Program-made: the position numbers and the translations under genes
The notes under the pieces: model-generated
Seen by the model: only the letters and a program-made list of their open reading frames with translations
The model's database searches: none
Told to the model about the DNA's origin: nothing
From: Nocardia cyriacigeorgica GUH-2
GTDB taxonomy: Bacteria; Actinomycetota; Actinomycetes; Mycobacteriales; Mycobacteriaceae
Assembly: GCF_000284035.1 (NCBI RefSeq)
Contig: NC_016887.1
Location: 3,534,001 to 3,598,000 of the forward strand
DNA length: 64,000 nucleotides
Direction of reading: 5' to 3'
In this document: positions 25,934 through 33,364 of the stretch, in pieces
Numbering within the stretch: the first letter of the stretch is position 1
Layout of the letters: every line of letters begins with the position of its first letter

Positions 25934-26004
25934 CCGGTCATCCTTTCAAGGTGTCGGCGCCGGCTGGACACTACGCCCTGCCGACGACTCGATAGGGTCG
26001 GACG

Positions 26005-26649
26005 GTGACCTGGACCGTTGGCTTCGACCTGGATATGACGCTGATCGACTCGCGGCGGGGTGTGGCGCGGGCGATTGATGTCGTGGCGGCGGAGTTCGGG
26101 CTCGAGTTGCGGGGGGCGGAGTTGGCCGAGCGGTTGGGGCCGCCGTTGGGGATGATTCTGGCTGATGGGGGTGCTCCCGAGGAGTTGATTCCGGAGTTGG
26201 TGGGCAGGTATCGGGAGCTGTATCCGGACGTTGTCGCCGAAGTTCCGGCGATGGATGGTGCGGAGGCGGCGGTCGAGGCTGTGGTGGGTGCTGGGGGCCG
26301 GGTGGTTGTGGTGACCGGGAAGTATCAGCCGCATGCCGAGTTGCATATCGAGCATCTCGGGTGGCCCGTCGATCTTGTGGTGGGTGAGCTGTGGTCGGAG
26401 GGGAAGGCGGTGGCGTTGCGGGAGCAGGGGGCGCGCGTCTTCGTCGGTGATCATGCGGGCGATATGCGCGGGGCACGAGCGGCGGGGGCGTACGGGGTGG
26501 GGGTTGTGACCGGGCCGTGCTCGGCGGAGGAATTGGAGGCAGCAGGGGCCGAGGTCGTCCTTGCGGATCTGACCGGGTTCCCGGCATGGTGGGCGGGCTT
26601 CGACGGTGCCCGGGGATCAGCTCGCCGGTGCGCGCACACGCGGCCCTGA
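26005..26649 (+). CDS. HAD-family hydrolase
   Basis: A 214-residue protein with a GTG start 6 nt after TAGGGT (leaderless-type signal). HAD motifs are FDLDMTLIDSRRG (I), VVVVTGKYQPH (II), a Lys in EGKAVAL (III) and VFVGDHAGDMRGARAAG (IV), with a small helical cap between I and II, as in phosphoglycolate-phosphatase-like enzymes. Codon use is odd: TTG, GGG and GTG are frequent where neighbours use CTG, GGC and GTC, so the coding strand is unusually G-rich. The last 15 residues may be non-homologous tail. Confidence 0.88.
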   Translation: MTWTVGFDLDMTLIDSRRGVARAIDVVAAEFGLELRGAELAERLGPPLGMILADGGAPEELIPELVGRYRELYPDVVAEVPAMDGAEAAVEAVVGAGGRVVVVTGKYQPHAELHIEHLGWPVDLVVGELWSEGKAVALREQGARVFVGDHAGDMRGARAAGAYGVGVVTGPCSAEELEAAGAEVVLADLTGFPAWWAGFDGARGSARRCAHTRP

Positions 26650-26799
26650 TCATCCGACGCTTCGTGGCGTCGGCAAGCGGTGCCCGACGAGATCGGCTCA
26701 TCGCTGTCGTCGCCGGACTCGAACGCATCTGGGGCGCCCTGCCCGGAGAGCACCGGTCGGCCCTGCGCCCGGCATCACGGCGCCGGTACGTTGGATCCG

Positions 26800-27378
26800 G
26801 TGAGCGGCGATCCCTACTGGAATCACAACACGCACTATCACCCGTGGCTGGTCGCGCAGGTTCCCGGATCCGCGCGCACGGCACTCGATGTCGGGTGCGG
26901 CGACGGGTTGCTGGCGTCGAAGCTCAGCGCTCGGTGTGAGTCGGTGCTCGGCATCGACGTGGACGGCGAGATCATCGCCGACGGCACCACTCCGGCGAAT
27001 GTTCGTCTTACACAGGGGGATTTCCGGGAGCTGGACCAGACGTTCGACGTGGTGACGGCGGTGGCGACACTGCATCACGTTCCACTGATCGAAGGTCTGA
27101 CGGCGTTGCGCGATCTGGTCGCGCCCGGCGGCACGCTGGCCGTGGTCGGGCTCTGGAAGATGAGCGTCCGCGCCGATGCCGGATACCTTCCGCTGATACC
27201 CGCGATCTGGGCGATCGACAAGTGGCACGGAGGTAGCCGGGGTCCGGGCTTCACCTGCCGAGATCCCGAGGACACCCTGCCCGAGATCCGTTCAGCCGCC
27301 GCCGAATTGCTGCCGGGCGCGCAGATCCGGCGCAGGCTGATGTGGCGCTACACCCTGCTGTGGCACAAGCCCGCCTGA
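26800..27378 (+). CDS. Class I SAM-dependent methyltransferase
   Basis: GTG 26800 is chosen because TACGTT ends 7 nt upstream and homology starts at SGDPYWNHNTHYHPWL. The 192-residue product has motif I TALDVGCGDGLLASKL, the acidic GIDVDGEI, LTQGDFREL, a VTAVATLHHV strand and LVAPGGTLAVVGL, the standard methyltransferase_11-type fold. The tail RRLMWRYTLLWHKP is typical of the subfamily. Substrate is unknown. The 150 bp before it encodes nothing I can support. Confidence 0.85.
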   Translation: MSGDPYWNHNTHYHPWLVAQVPGSARTALDVGCGDGLLASKLSARCESVLGIDVDGEIIADGTTPANVRLTQGDFRELDQTFDVVTAVATLHHVPLIEGLTALRDLVAPGGTLAVVGLWKMSVRADAGYLPLIPAIWAIDKWHGGSRGPGFTCRDPEDTLPEIRSAAAELLPGAQIRRRLMWRYTLLWHKPA

Positions 27379-27515
27379 TCGGGCGGCTCACCCAGCCCAC
27401 CCGCAGCGCCGCTATGCCCTGCTGTGGCGCACAGCCTGCCAGACCGGTGCGGGTTCGAACGCTGCCCGGGCCGCAGCGGCGCCGCGGTTGTCGACGCCAC
27501 GCGCCGGGAAGTACG

Positions 27516-28388
27516 TCACCGCAGTTGTTCGATCACCGGCGCGAACGCATCCATGTACGGCTCGAGCACGGTGATATAGGAGATGCCGTACTCGTCGCGG
27601 CGTTCACGCAACCGCTGCGCCATCTCGGCCGGGGTGCCGAACAGCAGGGTGGGCAGCTCCTCGGGGTCGCCCTCGGGCAGCACGGACCCGTACTTGTCCA
27701 GCAGGGCCGCGCGTTCGCTCGGCGGCACCACCGCTTGCAGCAGGATATTGAGCTCGACCGCGTCGGCGCGCTCGCCCAGTAGCCCCCGCACGTACCGCAC
27801 CCGATCGTGGGTGCTTGCGACGTCGGCCAATGTCAGCGTCCCACCGGTCCCGGAGGCAGCGCCGGTGAAACCGACGACGTCGGCCTGGGTGGCGGCCAGC
27901 TTCAGCAGCCGGTCACCCCAGCCCGCGATCAGCAGCGGCGGCCCGACCGGCTGCACCGGCCGCGGCTGGTACTCGGGGTCGGCGAGCAGTTTCCGCAGCG
28001 TGGCGACGGTGTTCTCGAGGTGGGCGACCCGCTGGCCGCCGGTGCCGAACGGGATGCCCGCCGCCTCGAACTCTGCCTGCACATACCCGGCGCCCAGGCC
28101 GAGTTCGACACGTCCGTCGGTGAACTGATCCACCCCCGCCACATCGCGCGCCAGCAGCACGGGGTTGTAGAAGGGTGTGTTCAGGACGAACGTGTTGAGC
28201 CGGACCCGTTCGGTGGCCTCGGCGCCGAGCACGATCGACGGGAACGGCGCGGGCAGCCCGAGATGGTCGGCCACCCCGACCACGTCGTAGCCCTGCGCTT
28301 CGGCCCGCCGGCATTTGGCGATCCACGCCTGCCTCGACTCCGGGACCACCATATTCACACCGAACCGGAACTCACGTTGCGCACTCAC
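27516..28388 (-). CDS. LLM-class F420-dependent oxidoreductase
   Basis: A 290-residue luciferase-fold protein with GTG start: FRFGVNMVVPESRQAWIAKC, GYDVVGVADHLGLPAPFPS, LNTFVLNTPFYNPVLLARDV, GRVELGLGAGYVQAEFEAAG and a C-terminal YISYITV-like strand (GISYITVLEPYMDAF). The pattern fits the actinobacterial TIGR03621-type F420 family, whose substrates are mostly unknown. It is a single gene on the minus strand downstream of the small membrane protein. Confidence 0.88.
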   Translation of the reverse strand: MSAQREFRFGVNMVVPESRQAWIAKCRRAEAQGYDVVGVADHLGLPAPFPSIVLGAEATERVRLNTFVLNTPFYNPVLLARDVAGVDQFTDGRVELGLGAGYVQAEFEAAGIPFGTGGQRVAHLENTVATLRKLLADPEYQPRPVQPVGPPLLIAGWGDRLLKLAATQADVVGFTGAASGTGGTLTLADVASTHDRVRYVRGLLGERADAVELNILLQAVVPPSERAALLDKYGSVLPEGDPEELPTLLFGTPAEMAQRLRERRDEYGISYITVLEPYMDAFAPVIEQLR

Positions 28389-28430
28389 TCCTCTTGTCTA
28401 CCAGTGCTCCCGGGCCGCGGCCGGGCAGAG

Positions 28431-28643
28431 TCAGCACGCGACACACGCGACAGCAGCCAGGCCGGCCCCGGACAGCGCGGCCGCCGACGCGGCCACCCGG
28501 CTCGACCGCCACCAGCCGGATTCCAGCCGCACAGAGCCCGCATCCGCGTGCGGCCGCTCGGCGCCGGTCCCGCCACTCCCCTCACGCCGCCGCAGGCGAC
28601 GCAGCAGTCCGAGGGTCGCGACGATCAACGTTGCGGTAATCAT
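28431..28643 (-). CDS. Small membrane protein, 70 residues, unknown
   Basis: The ATG at 28643 has a strong Shine-Dalgarno (TAAGGAG, 8 nt spacing) that overlaps the TAA stop of the upstream SDR gene, so the two are translationally coupled. The peptide has an N-terminal hydrophobic segment (MITATLIVATLGLL), a basic stretch RRLRRRE, and a C-terminal hydrophobic Ala-rich segment ending VACVAC. No homologue is recognised. Its coupling to the SDR suggests co-function or a small membrane partner. Confidence 0.6.
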   Translation of the reverse strand: MITATLIVATLGLLRRLRRREGSGGTGAERPHADAGSVRLESGWWRSSRVAASAAALSGAGLAAVACVAC

Positions 28644-28655
28644 GAGCCGATCTCC

Positions 28656-29723
28656 TTACGCGCGAGCAGGTTCGGCGGTGGCGGCGTGGGCGCCCGCGGG
28701 CGTCGGCACCACACCGAACCGGAGCAGGCTCTCGGCGGTGTCGCGGACCGACTCGCGGACCGGCCGCATGGTCCAGCCGAGTTCGCGTTCGGCCCGTTCG
28801 GCGCTGAGGCGTTCCACCAGTCCCAGCGAAGGCACGGTGAGCCGCACCGTCTTGTCCAGCACGGCGATCGCGCGCACCAGCAGGTCGGGCAGTTGACGGG
28901 TCGGTACCCGGAAGCCGCGGGGGCCGAACTCCTCGGCCAGCAGGCGGCCGAGGTCACGCATCCAGAGATGTTCGCCCGCACAGATATAGCGCTTGCCCGC
29001 CGCTTCGGGTGTCTCCATGGCCAGCCGGTGCGCGAGGGCGAGGTCACGCACGTCCACCGTCGCCCAGCCCACTCGCGGCGATCCGGGCACCTGACGACCC
29101 AGCAGCATCCGCACCGGTTCGTGCGAGGTGCTCGTGGCCGCCGACAGGGCCGGACCCAGCACCATTCCCGGGTTCACCACCGTCAACTCCGGGCCGTCGG
29201 CGCCGAAATGCTCGGCGGCGAAATCCCATGCTGCGCGTTCGGCGAGGGTTTTGCTCTTCTGATAGGCGGGGCTGCGTTCCACGACCGTCCAGTCGGCCTC
29301 GGTGCGCATCGCGTCGTGGCGGTGGCCGTAGGCGATGGCGGCGATCGAGGACGTCAGCACCACTCGGCGCACCGTGCCCGCGTTCGCGGCCGCCCGCAAC
29401 ACCCGCAGCGTGCCGTTGACGGCGGTGTCGATCATCTCCTGCTCGTCATCCGGCGGCGCCGACGGGAACGGCGAGGCGACGTGCAGAACGTAGTCGCAGC
29501 CGGCGACGGCGGCCGGCCAGCCGGTGTCGCTGTCGAGATCTGCTGCCACGAAGTCGATCTCACCGCCGGCGCGCTCGGCGAGGTCGATCAGATGTTGGCG
29601 TTTGCCGGTATCGGCGAGGCTGCGCACGGTGCCGCGCACAGCGTATCCGTGGTCCAGCAATTCCGCGATGACGTGCCCGGCGATGAATCCGGTCGCGCCG
29701 GTCACCAGTACTCGTGTGCCCAT
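28656..29723 (-). CDS. Extended SDR, NAD-dependent epimerase/aldehyde reductase type
   Basis: ATG 29723 is taken because the Rossmann fold starts directly after it (RVLVTGATGFIAGHVIAELL); the in-frame extension to 29786 overlaps operator DNA. The 355 residues include GxxGxxG, YVLHVASPF, VVLTSSIAAIAYG and the catalytic YQKSK, typical of dihydroflavonol/cinnamoyl-CoA/aldehyde reductase-like extended SDRs. It is divergent from a TetR gene with two operator copies between them, implying induction by a substrate-like ligand. Confidence 0.87.
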   Translation of the reverse strand: MGTRVLVTGATGFIAGHVIAELLDHGYAVRGTVRSLADTGKRQHLIDLAERAGGEIDFVAADLDSDTGWPAAVAGCDYVLHVASPFPSAPPDDEQEMIDTAVNGTLRVLRAAANAGTVRRVVLTSSIAAIAYGHRHDAMRTEADWTVVERSPAYQKSKTLAERAAWDFAAEHFGADGPELTVVNPGMVLGPALSAATSTSHEPVRMLLGRQVPGSPRVGWATVDVRDLALAHRLAMETPEAAGKRYICAGEHLWMRDLGRLLAEEFGPRGFRVPTRQLPDLLVRAIAVLDKTVRLTVPSLGLVERLSAERAERELGWTMRPVRESVRDTAESLLRFGVVPTPAGAHAATAEPARA

Positions 29724-29756
29724 GATGTCTATCCGTTCGACGGAGGAACCGGCCTT

Positions 29757-29795
29757 ATCTAAGCGCCGCTCAGATAATCTAAGCACTGCCTAGAT
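29757..29795. promoter_or_regulatory. Two tandem 19-bp TetR operators
   Basis: Sites 29757-29775 (ATCTAAGCGCCGCTCAGAT) and 29777-29795 (ATCTAAGCACTGCCTAGAT) share ATCTAAGCNNNGCNYAGAT and are each imperfect palindromes. Their starts are 20 bp apart, about two helical turns. They lie in the divergent promoter region of the SDR and TetR genes. Confidence 0.8.
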
Positions 29796-29829
29796 TTGTT
29801 GTCCAGAGGCTTTCGCATACGCTCGGATG

Positions 29830-30444
29830 GTGACCCGGACCTCGTATCACCACGGCGCCCTGCGCGAGGCGCTGCTCGCCGCATGCCTGCGGCTGATCGA
29901 GACCGAAGGCATCGCGGCAGTGAGCCTGCGCCGCGTCGCGCGAGAGGCCGGGGTGAGTTCCGGTGCGCCCTACCACCATTTCGCCGACCGGGCTGCGCTA
30001 CTGGCCGACCTGGCCACCCAGGGTTTCCACCTGCTCGGCGCCGAGGTGACCGTCGCCAGGGACAGCGCACCCACTCCCCTGGCCGGCCTGACCGCCATCG
30101 CCGACGCGTACGTGCGCTTCGCCCGCGACAATCCCGGCTACTTCCGGCTGATGTTCCGCCCGGAGCTGTCGCAGCCGGAAAAGCATCCCGAGACCAGGGC
30201 CGCGGGTGAGGCCGCCTTCGCCGTGCTGTCCGACACCGTCGCCGATTGCGTCGCCGCCGGTGAGCTACCCGCGGGCCGGGCCGACGCCATCGCGGTCACG
30301 CTGTGGGGCCTCGCGCACGGTCTGGCCTCGCTGTGGCTGGACGGGCAGTTGGACAAACGCAGTGCGCTGATGGGCACCACCGCCGCCGAACTCGTCGCCG
30401 ACATCATGGGCACCTTCAATGCCCTGATCGCTCCCGGCACCTGA
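29830..30444 (+). CDS. TetR-family regulator (WHG-domain type) of the divergent SDR
   Basis: GTG 29830 lies 6 nt after TACGCT (leaderless-type); ATG 29827 is the alternative. The product is about 204 residues. The HTH (YHHGALREALLAACLRLIET, VSLRRVAREAGVSSGAPYHHF) is followed by a C-domain with FARDNPGYFRLMFRPEL and a WGLAHGLASLWLDGQL stretch typical of the TetR_C_33/WHG class. It probably binds the tandem sites at 29757-29795. Confidence 0.9.
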   Translation: MTRTSYHHGALREALLAACLRLIETEGIAAVSLRRVAREAGVSSGAPYHHFADRAALLADLATQGFHLLGAEVTVARDSAPTPLAGLTAIADAYVRFARDNPGYFRLMFRPELSQPEKHPETRAAGEAAFAVLSDTVADCVAAGELPAGRADAIAVTLWGLAHGLASLWLDGQLDKRSALMGTTAAELVADIMGTFNALIAPGT

Positions 30445-30489
30445 AACAACCGGGTTGCGCCCGCCGGTCGCGGCCACCATGCTGAGCAC

Positions 30490-31629
30490 GTGTTCGTCGC
30501 GCCCCGTTACGGAACGGGTTCCCTGTCCGATCTGTTTCCCTCCGTGCTGGCCGGGTTCGGGGTACCCGGCGAACAGGATCGGCTCGGGCTCGGGCTCGGG
30601 GTGGACCGGGTCTGTGTGCTGCTGATCGACGGTCTCGGCGCCGAGGCGCTGGCCGAGCACGCCGAGGTGGCGCCGTTCCTGGCCGGACTGGCCCCGGCCG
30701 TGCTCACGGCCGGATTCCCGACCACCACCGCGACCAGTGTCAGCTCGCTGGGTGCGGGCGTACCGCCCGGTGAGCACGGCATCGTCGGCTATCTGCTGCG
30801 CGTACCGGGCCAGGATCGGCTGTTCGATCCTCTGGGCTGGCGGCTGTTCGGCGGCCAGCATAAAGGGGATCTGCTCGAACAGCTGGTGCCCGAGCAGTTC
30901 CAGCCCGGCGCCACCGTCTTCGAACGGGCCGCGGCGCACGGCCTCACCGTCACCCAGGTGGCGCCGCGTTATCAGGCGGGTTCCGGATTGACCCGGGCGG
31001 TGCTGCGCGGCTGCGCGTTCCGGCCCAACTTCTCGGTCGGCGATCTGGTCGCCGGCGTGGTCGAGGCCCTCGCCACACCGCGCTCGCTGGTCTACGCCTA
31101 CCACGGCGAACTCGACACCACCGGACATGTCCGCGGGCCGTCCTCGGAGTCATGGTTGCTGGAGCTGGCGCATGTGGACCGGATCGCCGCCGATATCGCC
31201 GCGCGGATGCCCGCCGGTTCGGCGCTGATCGTCACCGCCGACCACGGCATGGTGGAGCTGAGCGACACGATCGACTTCGATGCCGAATCCGGTCTGCGCG
31301 AGGGCGTGCAGCGGCTCGGCGGCGAGCCACGCGCCCGCCACGTCTACACCGCCGACGGCGCCACCGACGATGTGCACTCGGCCTGGAGGGAAAGCCTCGG
31401 CAACCGATTCCAGGTGCTGACCCGCGCCGAGGTCATCGACCGCGGCTGGTTCGGGCCGACGGTGTCGCCGCAGGTCCACGACCGGATCGGGGACCTGGTC
31501 GTGGTCGCGCGCGGCACCGGCGGAGTGGTACGCACGCAGGCCGAACCACTGCAATCGGCGTTGCCCGGCCATCATGGTTCGCTCACCCCGGCCGAGATGA
31601 ACGTCCCGCTGCGCGTGTTCACCAGCTGA
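30490..31629 (+). CDS. Alkaline-phosphatase-superfamily phosphodiesterase/nucleotide pyrophosphatase
   Basis: A 379-residue soluble protein with GTG start; CATGCT 6 nt upstream suggests a leaderless message. It has VCVLLIDGLGAEAL (metal Asp), AGFPTTTATSVSSLGAG with the nucleophile Thr, GEHGIVGYLLR, a YAYHGELDTTGHVRGPSS metal motif, IVTADHGMVEL (Asp-His) and a late LPGHHGSLTPAEMNVPL His. This fits the type I phosphodiesterase/nucleotide pyrophosphatase family. Substrate is unknown; there is no export signal. Confidence 0.88.
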   Translation: MFVAPRYGTGSLSDLFPSVLAGFGVPGEQDRLGLGLGVDRVCVLLIDGLGAEALAEHAEVAPFLAGLAPAVLTAGFPTTTATSVSSLGAGVPPGEHGIVGYLLRVPGQDRLFDPLGWRLFGGQHKGDLLEQLVPEQFQPGATVFERAAAHGLTVTQVAPRYQAGSGLTRAVLRGCAFRPNFSVGDLVAGVVEALATPRSLVYAYHGELDTTGHVRGPSSESWLLELAHVDRIAADIAARMPAGSALIVTADHGMVELSDTIDFDAESGLREGVQRLGGEPRARHVYTADGATDDVHSAWRESLGNRFQVLTRAEVIDRGWFGPTVSPQVHDRIGDLVVVARGTGGVVRTQAEPLQSALPGHHGSLTPAEMNVPLRVFTS

Positions 31630-31632
31630 GCG

Positions 31633-31676
31633 CGGCCGGTGTCGGTGCGGCGGCCTAGGCTGTAGGCCACCGGCCG
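31633..31676. other. Nested inverted repeat, terminator or promoter-associated
   Basis: Outer arms CGGCCGG (31633-31639) and CCGGCCG (31670-31676) enclose inner arms GGCCTA (31652-31657) and TAGGCC (31663-31668). It may terminate the phosphodiesterase gene. It also contains a -10-like TAGGCT (31656-31661) that could serve the lipoprotein gene. Confidence 0.45.
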
Positions 31677-31711
31677 GGTGCGCAGCCCGGCGCGCCGACC
31701 AGGAGGATCAC

Positions 31712-32032
31712 ATGAACGCCACCATCGCACGGACCGGCCTCGCCTGCACGGCCGCGGCCGCCGCGCTGTTGCTGGCCGGCTGCAACGACATCGAACGCGC
31801 CCTCAACCGCGGCGGCGACACCCCGTGCCGGGAGTACGTGCAGCAGGACCCCGACACCAAGCGGATGACGGTCACCAAGTTCATCAAGCAGAATTCCGGC
31901 ATCGATCACGAACCGGCAGGCACCGCCGTGGACGCCACGATCATCCAGGTCGATCTGCTGTGCGGGTTCCAGCGCAACGCCGACACCCCGATCAAGAACG
32001 CCGACGTGGCAGGCATTTTCATCACCAAATAA
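31712..32032 (+). CDS. Small lipoprotein, unknown
   Basis: AGGAGG lies 6 nt before the ATG. The 106-residue protein has a lipoprotein signal peptide with lipobox LLAGC (Cys at about 24), then a small mature domain: RGGDTPCREYVQQDPDTKRM, TVTKFIKQNSG, AVDATIIQVDLLCGFQRNAD. The two mature Cys can form one disulfide. Size and pattern recall HdeA-like acid-stress proteins, but this is weak. It is probably anchored outside the cytoplasmic membrane. Confidence 0.75.
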   Translation: MNATIARTGLACTAAAAALLLAGCNDIERALNRGGDTPCREYVQQDPDTKRMTVTKFIKQNSGIDHEPAGTAVDATIIQVDLLCGFQRNADTPIKNADVAGIFITK

Positions 32033-32099
32033 CGCAGCCTCTTGTGCGGCAAAGCGTTCCGCGACCGGTGCGCTCGAGCCAGGATATAGGTCTCGAGCA

Positions 32100-32119
32100 G
32101 GCCGGTCGGCCGACCGGCC
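32100..32119. promoter_or_regulatory. 20-bp perfect palindrome before the GAF regulator
   Basis: GGCCGGTCGGCCGACCGGCC is its own complement and lies 24 nt before the GTG start. A pair of CTCGAG boxes (32072-32077, 32092-32097) and a -10-like TATAGG (32084-32089) precede it. Autoregulatory operator or stem is possible. Confidence 0.45.
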
Positions 32120-32143
32120 GCCGGACGACGAACAGGACTGCGT

Positions 32144-33358
32144 GTGGCACGGTTTCGTACCCTGACCCAGCAGCGGACCGATCTCGAGAAGGAATGGGAA
32201 CGGGTCGCGACCGCACCGAATAGCACCGCGCACGCCCCGAACACCCTGCTACGCACCGAGGTCGCGCAATCCTGGCGGCGTTCGCTGAGCACGGTCGACC
32301 CCGGCTGCACCGGCGCACCCGGCCTCGACGACATCGCCGAGCGCTGGGCGCGATCACCGCTACGGGCGCCGGTCACCGAGCTGGCCGCAACGCTCGACGA
32401 CGTCGCGGTGGACGCCGGCTACCTCACCGCGGTCACCGACGAAACCGGCGCGATCCTGTGGTCCGGCGGCGACCGCGCCGTGCGCAGGCGCGCCGAGCAG
32501 GTCAATTTCGCGCCCGGGGGCTGCTGGGACGAAGCCCATATGGGCACCAATGCCGTGTCGATGTCGTTGGTGACCGACGCCCCGAGCACGGTGTTCTGCG
32601 CCGAACATCTGGTGGCCGCCCTGCACGGATGGGTGTGCTACTCCGCCCCGATCCACGCACCCGACGGCAGGCAGATCGGTGCGCTGGATCTGTCCAGTTC
32701 CTGGGATCGGTCCCATCCGCTGGTCATGTCCTCGGTGCGGGCGCTGGCCACCGCGGTGGAGACCATGCTACGCAGCGCGCAGCCTCCACCCGCCCCGGGA
32801 CTGCGGCTGCAATGCCTGGGCGATGCCCGGCTGACCCGCGACGGTGTCACCATCGCGCTGCGGCCACGTCAGCTGGAAATCCTCACCCTGCTCGCCCTCG
32901 AACCCGACGGCTTCACTCCCGAGCAGCTGCACGCCGCCCTCTACGGCGATCGCCCCGTCACCGTCGCCACCCTCAAGGCCGAGGTCTCGCATCTGCGCCG
33001 GGCCACCGGCGGGCAGATCGGCAACCGCCGCTATCTGCTCACCGGCCCGATCTCCTGCGATGCGGTAGACCTGCTGGCCGCCATCGCCGCCGGCGACACC
33101 ACCTCCGCGGTGTGGCTGTATCGCGGTGCGCTGCTGCCGGGTTCGGATACGCCCGGCATCGCGCAGTGGCGCGCCCACCTCGAGGTCGGCGTGCGCAATG
33201 CCGTGCTCGCCGGCGACCGCGCCGATCACGCCATCGCCTTCGGTGAGCGCGTGCCCGCCGACATCGAGGTCCACGAGCATGCGCTCCGACTGCTGCCGGC
33301 CGGTGATGTGCGGCGCGCGGTGGTCACGGCGCGGCTGCATACCGCCCTGCGCGCCTGA
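32144..33358 (+). CDS. GAF-domain transcriptional regulator with winged-helix C-terminus
   Basis: A 404-residue protein with GTG start. The N-terminal region (RTEVAQSWRRS, an AcoR-like box) leads into a GAF sensor (about 70-215: LTAVTDETGAILWSGGDRAV, NFAPGGCWDEAHMGTNA, VCYSAPIHAPDGRQIGALDL). A winged-helix/BTAD-like DNA-binding domain follows (LRPRQLEILTLLALEPDGFT, TLKAEVSHLRRATGG). There is no sigma54 AAA+ domain, so it acts differently from AcoR. In actinobacteria such genes usually neighbour aldehyde/alcohol dehydrogenases; none is adjacent here. Confidence 0.8.
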   Translation: MARFRTLTQQRTDLEKEWERVATAPNSTAHAPNTLLRTEVAQSWRRSLSTVDPGCTGAPGLDDIAERWARSPLRAPVTELAATLDDVAVDAGYLTAVTDETGAILWSGGDRAVRRRAEQVNFAPGGCWDEAHMGTNAVSMSLVTDAPSTVFCAEHLVAALHGWVCYSAPIHAPDGRQIGALDLSSSWDRSHPLVMSSVRALATAVETMLRSAQPPPAPGLRLQCLGDARLTRDGVTIALRPRQLEILTLLALEPDGFTPEQLHAALYGDRPVTVATLKAEVSHLRRATGGQIGNRRYLLTGPISCDAVDLLAAIAAGDTTSAVWLYRGALLPGSDTPGIAQWRAHLEVGVRNAVLAGDRADHAIAFGERVPADIEVHEHALRLLPAGDVRRAVVTARLHTALRA

Positions 33359-33364
33359 GTCACC

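Noticed and set aside
26650..26799. Possible coding remnant (IIRRFVASASGARRDRL, LERIWGALPGEHRSAL) before the methyltransferase
   Set aside because: The frame looks protein-like but has no start, no stop context and no recognised family. High GC alone can explain it.
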